A stretch of 64,000 nt of DNA from Isoetes taiwanensis (lineage: Eukaryota > Streptophyta > Lycopodiopsida > Isoetales > Isoetaceae), in NCBI GenBank assembly GCA_021234155.1, contig JAJEKV010000112.1:2098282-2162281 (forward strand). The letters run 5' to 3'. Positions 44,577 to 54,858 of this stretch are shown here, piece after piece (the stretch's first letter is position 1; each line of letters opens with the position of its first letter). The notes beneath the pieces were generated by a model that worked only from the letters and a program-made list of their open reading frames with translations, did no database searches and was not told the origin of the DNA. The position numbers were made by a program, and so were the translations under genes.

Positions 44577-47386
44577 CTAGTTGCATCCTCTCTCATAGCC
44601 TTTACTTTCTCCGTTACATCCCCTAATTATCCTTGCCTTATGTATACCTTGAACTTCATTACCTGCTGGCCCTGTATGCATATCTGCATATCTAACCCAT
44701 CCCTGAGTATCCATTTTTAGTTGGCTGCCCACATTAACATGTTCATTGCCATCTTGTCCATGCAAACTCCATCGTTGTAACTGCAATGTGATTTCTACAG
44801 GTCTGCTAGGCATTGGTCTACAAACAGGAATGTATCCATCAATTGACACTCTATATGCATCATGATCTTCAGAGCATAGGTGTGTATCCTCACGACTGCA
44901 ACCAATATAAGGTGATCCAGGCAACAAAGAACGATCCTCTGGGATTTGACTATCCTGAAACATATTTGGTGTCTCATCTTCTTGCTCGTCTACAACATGC
45001 TCTCCAAGAAAAACAGGTATAAATTGAGAGGCAGGGTCTTCTGCAGCACATGCATGCATTGCAACTTCATTAACATTATCATTTAGAAGAGCAAGTGGTG
45101 GAAGACCTTGCCTAGATCTCAGTCTATTCTTCACAGCCAATCTCTTATGCCTAGCAGCAACATCAAGGGGTCTCTGCTCTCTAAAAATTTCAGCAACTCT
45201 GGATTTGCCTTGTGGATAAAGAAAGAGTCTCAGCTTACGAGTGTTGGCCTCAAAATCCTCTTCAGCTCTCTTCCTTGACTCTCTCTCTTCCCTCCTCTGA
45301 CGAGTTCTCATAGCAGCAACCTCTTTCTCTACTTTCTTCCTTTGCTGCTGAAGCTTTTTAATGGCTACTTGCTCCTCCCGTTGCTTATCGGCCTTCTGCT
45401 CTCTTTGCTTTTTCCTCCAATAGTGCTTGGCAAAACTCCCTAGATGTGACATGACATCTGCCACCCAAATCCAGTATAATCTGCTTGCTTTTTCCTCTTG
45501 ATCGAGCTTCCTCCTGAATTGGGGCTGCCACACGTGCATGTTCAGGCAGTGGTAGTTGTGTTCTTCTTGCAGTGACCATAGTTTGAGCAGGAGCCAAAAC
45601 TCTAGAGGTACTAGCCTCATTACATAGAGGGAATTGTGTTCTTGCAGTAATCAGATTGCGTATGGGAGCCACATTATGTAGAGGCTGGTGTATTCTTGCA
45701 GTAAATACATTTTGGATGGGAGCCACATCATGTAAAGATATTTGACCTTCATCTTCAACAATTAAGGAATCTTCTACAAACCCAACACCTATCCAAAACA
45801 CTACAAAGATTAGTGTGCAACCACAATAAAATGAACTGAAATATGCCATTAAACAGGAGTATTACCCATTAACAAAAGAAATGAGATTAAAGGGGCAGCA
45901 TAAGCAAATTCTAAAGAGATATACCTGCAACCTCGCAGCCTTCTTCATGATAATCATTGTCCCATTCCTCATATTCATGTTCATGCATGGACATATTGAC
46001 ATCTTGTAGACCTTCATCATTCTCTGGATCATCATCATTCTCTTGCTCATTGTTTGGAACATGTGGACTAGCTGCAATCTCATCAGGAAGTTCATGAGGC
46101 TTCACTGCCATGGGTTTAAAAGGCCATATGCCTGTAGCTCTAAATCCGGAAATAATATTACTTGGAATCAAAGACACTTGAATTGCATCACATATCAATG
46201 ATGCAATATCTTCCTTCTTAGGCTCCACATTTCCTTTGACCTCCATATACTTTGCTCGGGCTTTCTTGAATGCTTGCTTGAATGGACCAAAGCAGGCCAC
46301 GTTCAAAGGCTGCAATTTATGTGATGTATGGGCAGGCAATATAACAAGATGGATTCCCATATCTCTCGCAGTTAAAATAACATCACATTCTACGTGGCTG
46401 CCATGTCCATCAATGATAAGAAGGTGAGGGCAATCAGTGCTAACTCCATCAGGCACTCTTGCTCTAAAATGTTGGAGCCATGCTAAGAAACATTCTGTTG
46501 TCATCCAAGCTTGTGGTTGCACTGCTTGTATTGCACCTTCTTCACACCCTGATATGTAATCAGCTCGCATCCTACTGGCCTTGAAAATGTAAAGGTTTGG
46601 TAGCCTATAACCCTCTGTATTTACACAAGCAAGTATAGTCACCCATTCTCGATTCTTCATGATAATTTCATGCACATTTTGTTGTCCCTTCCTTGCAATA
46701 ATCTTCATTCCACTTACTTTTCCAGCTTGAATGCCAGTCTCATCTGCATTCCATATTCTACTTGGTGGAAATTGGTACTGCTCATAGACTGCTCCCAAAC
46801 CAGCATAGAAGTTTGACAAATTCATGGAGTTAAGAGCTTTTGCACGAGATATGTCCAATGTTTCACAACTCCTTAATGCCACCTCAGGATGCCTGCCCTT
46901 AAACAAGCGCCACCATTTATATCCAGGTAGTCCATCCTTGCAATTTGTGGCCCTAGATCTGCAAAATTCTCCAGCTTTCTGCCTCATGACATCTAATGTC
47001 ACTCCCATTCCAGTGTCAACACTCTTCAAAGCCCATTCAACAAGCTCTTCTTCCTCATGTTTTGTTAGTAATTTTGGATGCTTTTGTTGTTTATAAGAAG
47101 CCCTGCCATAATGCTAATCTCTAATGGTAGATGCAGCAATACCATATCTACTACTTGCTCCACGAATTGAAATTAGGTTCTCACCTACCATGTCCAACAC
47201 CTCCATCATTTGATCTTCACTCCATGTTCCTCTTTGACCTTGAGTTGTTGTAGATGCATTGCTCCTCTTTGTTCTCTTGAATTTTCTCATAGAGGTAGGA
47301 GCTCTTACTCTCTTACTAGCTGGGTGCACCTTACTTGTGGTTGGATTGTCAATGCTCAAAGATACTCCTGATCTTGTGGTGACCAT
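44577..47386 (-). pseudogene. Pogo/Tigger-like DDE transposase gene, inactivated
   Basis: Start MVTTRSG at 47386; a helix-turn-helix (WSEDQMMEVLDMVGENL, then GIAASTIRD) is followed by a TAG at about 47114-47116. The same frame then continues EEEELVEWALKSVD into the DDE core. Catalytic positions: D in WNADETGIQAG, D in IIDGHGSHVE, and in LQPLNVACFGPF the expected third Asp (PLDV) is Asn. The frame passes a GTATAT donor at 45925 and rejoins at 45788 (136-bp intron), reading GVGFVEDSLIVEDEG. Next come about four repeats of a PLHNVAPIRNLITARTQ-type unit. Near 45.39 kb a one-base shift leads into a K/R/E-rich coiled coil and EIFREQRPLDVAARHKRL, to 44577. One stop, one frameshift and the D-to-N change argue that it is dead. 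TIRs were not found. Confidence 0.8.
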
Positions 47387-47708
47387 GGCTTCGATCTCAA
47401 GCAAAGATGAGTGCTTGGAAGCTTTGGGAGAGTTTGAATGCTGCAAGATTGTAGGATAGAACAGAGAGGAGGATAGAGAGGAGGCAATATAGACAAGGAA
47501 TTCCCTCCCATAATCTGAATTCAAATTTAACCCTATACACTTTGAATTCGAATCCATTCCTATGAGCATAGGTAAGATTATGGTACGTGATGAATTTTTC
47601 CATTGGTGCTCCTTCAAGAAATCCAGCATTTCTGTGAGAAAAAAGAGTAGAATTTTGGCGGCAAATCACAACGGATTTAGGGTAGTAGGATATTAGGTTA
47701 ATGAGGGA

Positions 47709-47740
47709 GAGCTCACACATGGGCGCTCGCGTGTGAGCTC
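47709..47740. repeat. Hairpin with 10-bp arms
   Basis: GAGCTCACAC (47709-47718) and GTGTGAGCTC (47731-47740) are exact complements around a 12-base loop. It is about 320 bp beyond the transposase start, on its 5' side, and could belong to the element's terminal region. Confidence 0.55.
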
Positions 47741-47878
47741 ATGCACGGTTGCTGGCACCAGATGCTCGAAATCTTGGCGCTGGTGTAAACTGTTAGATGG
47801 ACGGTTTGAAACGAAACGTGGACAAAGGCACGGAATATGGGCACCCACCCCAGGGTCGGGAAGGCATGACTTAGCAGC

Positions 47879-48144
47879 TAAGGGTGCTTTCCCATGGGCC
47901 CAAAACCTTGAGATTTTCTTGGCCAGGCATACAGATGCCATATTCCCATGAAGATCTGACCTTGAATTTTTTTCTGGCCAGGCATCCAGATGCCATGATC
48001 CCATGAAGATCCGACCTTGCTTGGTTCAGGTTTTCGACCTTAATGAAAGTAATCAGTCCGCAATTCTTTTTTGCCCAGGTCACGACCTGGGTACAGTAAT
48101 CCAAGTCCGGCAATCCAGGTCGAACCCATGGGAAAGCACCCTAA
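47879..48144. mobile_element. Harbinger/Tourist-type MITE, 260 bp
   Basis: The target duplication TAA flanks the element (47879-47881 and 48142-48144). The element 47882-48141 starts GGGTGCTTTCCCATGGG and ends with its exact reverse complement. Three-base TWA duplications with short G-rich TIRs are typical of PIF/Harbinger MITEs (established knowledge). Inside, GGCCAGGCATMCAGATGCCA followed by a CCCATGAAGATC phrase is duplicated. No coding. Confidence 0.85.
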
Positions 48145-48332
48145 TTGCATGCTAGTTGTTGTTCGGAACCCCCCGACATTTTGGGAGCAAGAAAAGACAG
48201 TGCACAAGATCTTGACACCCAACCCACTAGATCCACAGATTTGCTCCACAGTTTTTTTTATATAGAAGCTGCTCTATGCTACTAGAATACCAAGAGCGGC
48301 AATTACTTTGTTCTAATCGTTGCAGTTCTGGC

Positions 48333-48748
48333 TAAAGGTGAGATTCCAATGCAGCAAGTGGCAGTTCTCTGTTTCATGCGAACTGCCTCCTTCAAACAAA
48401 TGAAGCTATCGTTGCTTGATTCCACTGCATCAATGTCCTCGATTTGAAATCAAATCATGGAGTAAATCCATCGATGTGTAAAGATCTCGATGCCGACAAT
48501 TTCTTCCCACCAAATTGTCAGGTTCAATTTCTTGATAGTTGTCCCACAGTTTATTTATTTCGTAGCCTCTCCCTAATTCTCCACATCATCTCCCCAAATC
48601 TAAACTACCTATGTTAGTGGCTCCACGTCGTCTCCCCAAACCTAAACTACCCATCATCTTGCAACTCCGGTGGTTTGCAATCGGTCTATTTCATTGACTT
48701 GCTACTAAACGTCAAGCACTAACATCTGCCAGTGGAATCTCACCCTAA
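48333..48748. mobile_element. Second Harbinger-type MITE, 410 bp
   Basis: TAA occurs at 48333-48335 and 48746-48748. The element 48336-48745 begins AGGTGAGATTCCA and ends TGGAATCTCACCC, an inverted repeat with one terminal mismatch. It lies about 190 bp from the first MITE and shares the GGTG start. Just outside the right end the phrase GTGGAATCTCAGCCTTA (about 48771) resembles an additional terminus. Confidence 0.75.
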
Positions 48749-49390
48749 GTAAAGAAGTGCCACAATCGTAAGTGGAATCTCAGCCTTATCACAATAGCAC
48801 CAAGATATATTATATTGACACTATGGAAAAAGCCCCACTTAAAGAGCTTAGATAGTCGAAATGGACTGCCTAGACAGGGACAAGATGCCAAAGCTTGTAA
48901 TTTCTCCTGATAGGGACCTGGCAAGCCCTTAAGAAGCTTAGACAACCAACATGAACTACCTACACTCTCGCCTAATAAGGACCTAGCAAGCCTGTTAGGG
49001 TGAGCCAGGTCCAATCCAGTCGGGCTTGCCTCCTTCGCCACATATTCCAATGTAAAGTTGCCACATGGCATTATTAATGACCACAAAATGAAGAAAATGT
49101 TGCGCAACCCTATAACACTACAAAAAGAAAGATTACATGTTGTAATCTAGGCTTGTAATTCATGGCAAGGGCGAGTTACTGATAGAGATAGAAGACAGGG
49201 TGGAAATCAATGCCAAGGGCGAGTTACTGATAGAGATATGCACGACAGCAGAGGTCATTATAGCCACGGGGTACAAAAATGGAGTGGATATCAGGGGAAT
49301 TCACGAGCCAGAATACGCATGGGAAAAGCATAGTCGATTATGTAATCTTAAATGACAACGCAAATGGATGATATTTTGAGCTTTGTGCTA
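48749..49390. other. Intergenic DNA with a short duplication
   Basis: GGGCGAGTTACTGATAGAGA and neighbouring bases occur at about 49164-49190 and 49212-49238 (48-bp period). No gene is supported before the ORF at 49396. Confidence 0.45.
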
Positions 49391-49395
49391 GCAAA

Positions 49396-49947
49396 TTGGC
49401 CGAATCGAAGAGGGAAAGCCACGCACCCATCCAATTGGCAACAAGTAGGAGGAGCAAGTACGCACGAGATATCGACAAGAAAAAAACCATGAACATGAAA
49501 ATACACTTCCAGAATAAACATGCAGAAACCTTCACTGAAAATGTCAGATCAGAAATGGAGAAGTGGACATGGGAGAAGCATGGAGCGTATCGAGAATGGG
49601 AACATGTCAATGACACTTTATCGGGACAACATGGGAGGCCACACCGGGAAGCTATCAACAATCACAATCACCGACCTGCCAAGTCACACATCATCACAGA
49701 TAGCGGATGGTTCAGGGAAGTAGCAGTATGGACTAGAGAGATGGGGTTAAATCTGAGCGATCTAGTAAGTGAAGGAAAATGGAATGAAGACTGGGTCGAC
49801 AGAGCGACAAGAGCATGGCTGCAAAAATACAGCAGTCCCAAAACACTCTGGTTAACAGAAGTCTTCGACCTGGACCAACAGATAGGACAACAGATGTACA
49901 GAGACAATCTATTAGGAAAGACAAGGGACACTTGGCAAGATTCATGA
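49396..49947 (+). CDS. Unidentified 183-residue ORF
   Basis: This uninterrupted frame is protein-like throughout and rich in charged residues and Trp: YARDIDKKKTMNMKIHFQ, WTWEKHGAYREWEHVND, DSGWFREVAVWTREMGLNLS, KWNEDWVDRATRAWLQKY and WLTEVFDLDQQIGQQMY. I recognise no domain. It ends 32 bp before a Helitron terminus that points away from it, so it is probably in the sequence flanking the insertion. It could be an orphan gene, an exon or a transposon ORF. Confidence 0.4.
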   Translation: MAESKRESHAPIQLATSRRSKYARDIDKKKTMNMKIHFQNKHAETFTENVRSEMEKWTWEKHGAYREWEHVNDTLSGQHGRPHREAINNHNHRPAKSHIITDSGWFREVAVWTREMGLNLSDLVSEGKWNEDWVDRATRAWLQKYSSPKTLWLTEVFDLDQQIGQQMYRDNLLGKTRDTWQDS

Positions 49948-49978
49948 TGGGAAGCCACGATTTAAGAATTAAAAAGGA

Positions 49979-50008
49979 CTAGAAACGTGTGCCCGGCGAT
50001 GCCGGGCA
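49979..50008 (-). mobile_element. Second Helitron 3' terminus (minus orientation)
   Basis: On the minus strand a perfect stem-loop (TGCCCGGC, loop ATC, GCCGGGCA) is followed by ACGTTT and terminal CTAG, then T. It matches the terminus at 467-496 at nearly every base. The body would extend to higher coordinates; the 5' TC end is not identified. Confidence 0.7.
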
Positions 50009-50029
50009 TTTGTCATGGACGTATGAAAT

Positions 50030-50490
50030 AGAATATGTAATGAGAGTTTGTAAGGCATTAGATGCAATGTCAGGCATTAGTCGAGGATGTGCAGGATGCA
50101 GGCGCTGCCCAGCTTCTTAAATTACTTGAATATAACAATAGGTGGTTTTGACAATTCATGTTGTTTTTTTACATTTACAAAATTGGCATGTCTACATTGA
50201 AATTGTTCTATAATTAATCATGTCAAGGACCAATTGTGTGTCACGTTGGGTGCATAAAAACCCACCCTAGTCACATTAGTTCAGAGTCATACATAGGTCA
50301 TTTCCAAAACCAAGTTAAAGTAGTTACAGAACTATCTTTCTCTAGAGGTGTTTTTGAGAATAAATACAAATACTACAACCTATGTTCATTGTTGTACTTA
50401 GAAATGCATGTGTGAGGAACAAACACAACTTGAAACCCAGTTATACTACATACTAAGACAAACTCGTAATCATTTTCACTCAAGGACAAT
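50030..50490. other. AT-rich DNA, probably Helitron interior
   Basis: No coding is supported. It follows the Helitron terminus in the direction of its body. Confidence 0.35.
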
Positions 50491-50498
50491 TCTATACC

Positions 50499-51075
50499 TC
50501 AAGCACATGCTATAATCAGTTCCCAATGAACAAATTTATTGATAAATAATATGATCCTCTCTTTGTTTTTTGAAGCAAGAAATAGCATGATATTAAGAAA
50601 CAGAGATGAATAAGAATAACGTGATGAATTTTAGTATAGACGCTCTCATTCCTTTTATTTTGCAAAGGTCTAACAATGCCTCAGAAGACATGAAACAAAG
50701 ATAAGGCCGAGAAGAGTGCATATTTCCTATTGCATAATAAAACTGCTTCATAATAAAACCGCCTAAAACCGGGTTTATAAGTCGATTGAGTTCCCAAGGG
50801 ATGAATTTACTAATAAATAATAGAAATCTAAATTAATACGATCCTCTTTTTATTTTTTGAAGCAATGCCAAACTAAGAATAGAGATGAATAAAAGTAGCT
50901 AAATGACATTTTAATATTGATGGGTCAATGCATTTTTAGTATAGATGGATCAAAGCATTTTACCTCTAGTGCATTTTTACCTCTATCCATGATGATTTTG
51001 CAAAACTCTAACAATGCCTTAGAAGACATGAAAGAGAGAGAAATTTGAGAAGAGTGCATCGATGCTAGCCACAAC
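50499..51075. repeat. Dispersed repeat, two adjacent copies
   Basis: A unit starting GTTCCCAA, then AAATTTATTGATAAATAAT, CTTTGTTTTTTGAAGCAA and a TAACAATGCCT...GAAGACATGAAA end occurs at about 50518-50720 and again, with an insertion, at about 50790-51060. A third copy is at 63068-63265. The first and third copies also share a lead-in with AAGCACATGCTATA. No coding; class unknown. Confidence 0.75.
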
Positions 51076-52088
51076 TTGGCCTATTGCACAATAAAAATGC
51101 ATAAAATTGAAGCCAATTAGGATCCCTAAGTAATAGAATCACGCCGCCGCTGTTGATCTCACAAACTCGACATGTAAGGATAGGATCTGGTTTCAAGGCA
51201 TATGTAAAAGAATATGCCCACATCCAAGGGTCCAGCCTTAATAATAGAGGGGTACAACATATTAGCTGAGAATAGTAGCAAAAAAAGCAACTTTGGTCTT
51301 TATTACTTGTATGTATAACGATTGTTTGAGCTTGTATCTTAATTTAGAAATGATATATGTTAACAAAAATCCCTCACAGATTGTGCCTCGAGCAATTTGC
51401 TTCTTTCCAATCCATATCATTGCATTTGGCTTGGATGCTTTCAATGTTGTTAAATACTTTGCATACCATACGGGTACCATACGTTTTTTAAGTTTTTTTT
51501 AAGTTTTTTATTTTTGGTTTTTAAAATCTTAGAATACGTTTTTATAACATTAAAAACGTTGCAAACGTTAAAAACGTTAAAAACGTAAAAAAAAACTTTA
51601 AAAACCCCAAATTGCCCCTTTGAAACAGATTATATAACATTTTTTAATACCAGCACCATATTTGGGTTCCAATCAAATCACAAAAATGTGTATTCAATTC
51701 AAAGGTTTAACTTAATAATACAAAAGACGGCCTTGGCGGCCTTAGCGCCACATTTCTTTCTCTCCAACCCACCAAAAAAGAAGTTTTGTGCTAAGTCGAA
51801 TAGATCTCAATTCTGGACATCTTTGAGCTGCGAGGATAGATATGTATGTTGATTGCAGTTCACATATTGTGAGGCAAGTCAAGACATGCCTGTTCGACCC
51901 CATATTCTTTGCAGGAATGGTCTAGAGTGCCCAACATAGAATATTCCCCATAAACTACTGCAATCTAATGGCCTCGAAAAAATTTAGAACATGTGAAATG
52001 ATAATACACCCTACAAATAATGGAATATTACAAACTGCCTATATGTAGAGATGAGACAAAAAGTAAGTAGTTTTCAAAGTTAGTATGT

Positions 52089-52125
52089 CCCATAGGCCGA
52101 TTGGCCATCGTGGACAATAAAAATC
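52089..52125 (+). mobile_element. Short LINE-type 3'-end fragment nested in the hAT element
   Basis: CATAGGCCGATTGGCC followed by ATCGTGGACAATAAAAA matches, in opposite orientation, the 3' ends at 23.97 and 63.29 kb. It lacks the pentanucleotide tail. Confidence 0.5.
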
Positions 52126-53231
52126 GTTCAATAACCATAACAAACCATCCATATTTTATCTCGAAATTTGCCCAACGTTCCATGACGAACAACCACAAAT
52201 AGAAAGGGAATTTCCAATATTATAGAAATTGGGTCTCTTTTTTGCCGTGGTTGTAATTTTATGCTGCCACATGGCACTCTTCTACAATGTGGAATGGAAG
52301 TTGGGTAGCCACATTCTCGCATGACAAAGCTCTCCTGCTACCATTTATCGTGGCTCGTTCTAGACCCAAAGCACCAAGTTTGTGGTCTAGACCCAAAGCA
52401 CCAGGATTTTGGAGTGACCACAGTTTGAATCCTTAATCGCAGTTTTGAATGCTTAATTCATAGTTTTGAATGCGTAAGTGAAATTTGTTAGAAGACTCTG
52501 TTGTATTTGTCTTGCTATACGCCACAATGGTATTTCAAAAGGTTTGTTAACCCTAGAAGTAGTATGATTAACCTATAATTTGTTAACATCAAGAGTTCAT
52601 ATTGATATGGTTATTCTTGCTAGTTGAAATTGGTTGTTTCACGAACACAAAATTCTAACATTTGCATAGCATAGGCACCATATGCAACCATCTAACCAAG
52701 ATGTGAAGCAATGACGGGTCTACAAAATTACATATGCAATGTGACACATCTGAAAGTGCATCAATTGGAATCCGGTGACACTAAGTTCCAAAATGCACAA
52801 ACTTCACAAAATAACCAGTAATATAGACATGGCATTGCAGACTATTACTGAGCTGCAAAATGTAACTCTCCTACACGGATTCATGTTATTTCTAATTGAA
52901 TACTTTGGCATAAACACGAAGTTTAATATCCTATGATAAACGTTGTTTGCAAAAATGATTATCGTGATGAATTCAAGTTTTCTTGATGGTACCGCAAATA
53001 TCATAGCCATGCATGTTTAACACTAGTCAAGATTGACCACCTCCATGCCGACCAATGTAATACGATTGTATTCCGGTGTTGGAAGCTTGCAAATAGTTCA
53101 TTAAAATATGAGCTATGTGGCACGCCCCCCCCAGATCATTGTTACACTTCATGCCTCATGAGATTCCGTGGGTTACATCTCCCATGATATGCATTGGCAT
53201 GCTCTTCTACGCTTTGCATGGCGGTGGAAGA

Positions 53232-53596
53232 TCATGACCGCACAAATGCCTTTAGATTATTTACACTTGTGAGTACACCTAAGACCCGCACGCTGCCTCC
53301 GTGATGCATCCCTTGCACTTCGTAAGCAGCGAGAATGTATGGGGAAATATTGATCCCGGCCTCCTTTTGCACTTCTTGGAGAAAAACAACAATTATGTCA
53401 CCAAGTTCTTGTAGGCTAGGGTAACCGGATACCGTAAACATATGTTACGTAAAGAAGGAGAAGCTCCTTGCGTGGGATATGTTACGACAATCCCTTTTTC
53501 TGTGAAGCTACTCCAAAGAAATCTCCATAGCCGCAATTTCAAGCGCTCAAGCTCCATAGCTCGCAATCTTTGAAGCTCAATTGAAAAATCTCTCAA
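53232..53596 (-). CDS. Unidentified overlapping ORFs inside the hAT element
   Basis: Two overlapping minus-strand frames are open: 53393-53596 and 53232-53441. The second reads GYPSLQELGDIIVVFLQEVQ, then INISPYILAAYEVQGMHHGG, which looks protein-like. It could be a captured gene piece or a transposase remnant; no motif decides this. Confidence 0.25.
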
Positions 53597-54858
53597 TCTC
53601 TACAGAAAAACCTTGTCCGCAGATTCATAGCTCGGAATCTAATAGCTCGCAATCTCTAATCTCTGCAGAAAAATTCCAACCTCGATTTTCCTTCTAGATG
53701 TTGAAGGAAAATTATGCGTAATGGATGCCAGCCATAGCTTAGCACGACGCCACGCTTGGATCACAAGAAACTACAGCCTAGTAATTTTTGAACACATCGT
53801 CCGGCCAATTGCATGCAAAGGTCACCAAATTTAGATGGGAGCTTCGCGAGGGCTTGGAAGCTAAGATCCGGGCGGAATTGATGAGAATGCCCTCTCAATG
53901 GCCACCGGTGGTGCCCCTCGTTTCCAAATGCCCCTTTGGCTAAGTAATTCTGTGCGTGTGCGGAGGCTTCGCCCCCAAATGCCCCCTTTGCCCCACTCGT
54001 GCCGGAGGCTTCTCGCCCGCCATGATTTTTCTTCTGGATGGGAATGAGCTCTTCTTCTACGCCTTAAATAAGCTCGAACTCTTTATTTTTGTTAATAACG
54101 CCATCGTCCAAACGCCGCACCACCGTGATTAAGCCCACTAGCTAGCCATAGCCAATGCTCGTAACAACGTAATGTGGTCGCCAAAGGCCCTTCATTTTTC
54201 ATCCTTTTTTTAAGAGCCCCTATTTTTTCCTTCCGGAAATACGTGGCGTGAATCAACCGAATATGCCAAAGGCATCTTGCCCCTAATAATTATATATGTT
54301 AAGATAACAACTAACATAAATGTTTAGCTTATTATCATACTAGAGGTAGATAGAAGAGAAATGAATATAGGTAAAAAAGAATTATTTGAAGCAAAATATA
54401 TACCTTTGAACGATTTTGGGTCACTTCCTGCTTCTATTTGTCACTTATGGCAGTCAGATCTTCAGAAGCAATATAGAAAAAAATGAATCGAAATAAAATT
54501 AGTTGTAAAAGAAGAAGAATGGAAAAGTTACCTTGGTCGACTGGTCTTGGATTGGCGCAAGAACGGTTTCCTGGTTTGCATGGTGAAGTAAAAACCTTTC
54601 TTTCATTGAGAAAAAAACTAAAATCCTGGTTCTACATGCATTCGGCATGTTTCTACATGCATGCGGCCGCTCATAGTTCCAAAATCTTGTTTGCTAGTCT
54701 AGAAAATCTAAATGAAAGTCATTCAAGAGATTAGTAATGGTTTTTTTTTTCTACATTTTTTGATAACCCCCGATGGTTGCAAACGTTTAGAAAACGTAGG
54801 GGTTTTTTAAGAAGTACTCTATGGTTAAAAACGGTTTTTTAACAACACTGGATGCTTT

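Larger units (their letters stand above)
51434..54858. mobile_element. 3.4-kb hAT-type element with 8-bp target duplication
   Basis: GATGCTTT flanks the element at 51434-51441 and 54851-54858. The element 51442-54850 (3409 bp) starts CAATGTTGTTAAA and its other end, reverse-complemented, starts CAGTGTTGTTAAA, a one-mismatch TIR of hAT form. AAACGTT-like motifs are repeated just inside both ends (51.53-51.6 kb and 54.78-54.84 kb), as in hAT subterminal regions. The size could hold a transposase, but no hAT transposase or dimerisation motif is recognisable, so it is non-autonomous or heavily decayed. A LINE-type fragment is nested at about 52.09 kb. Confidence 0.85.

Noticed and set aside
47709-47760. 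Third Helitron terminus (hairpin followed by CTGG)
   Set aside because: CTGG is followed by C rather than T, and the hairpin differs from the two convincing termini.
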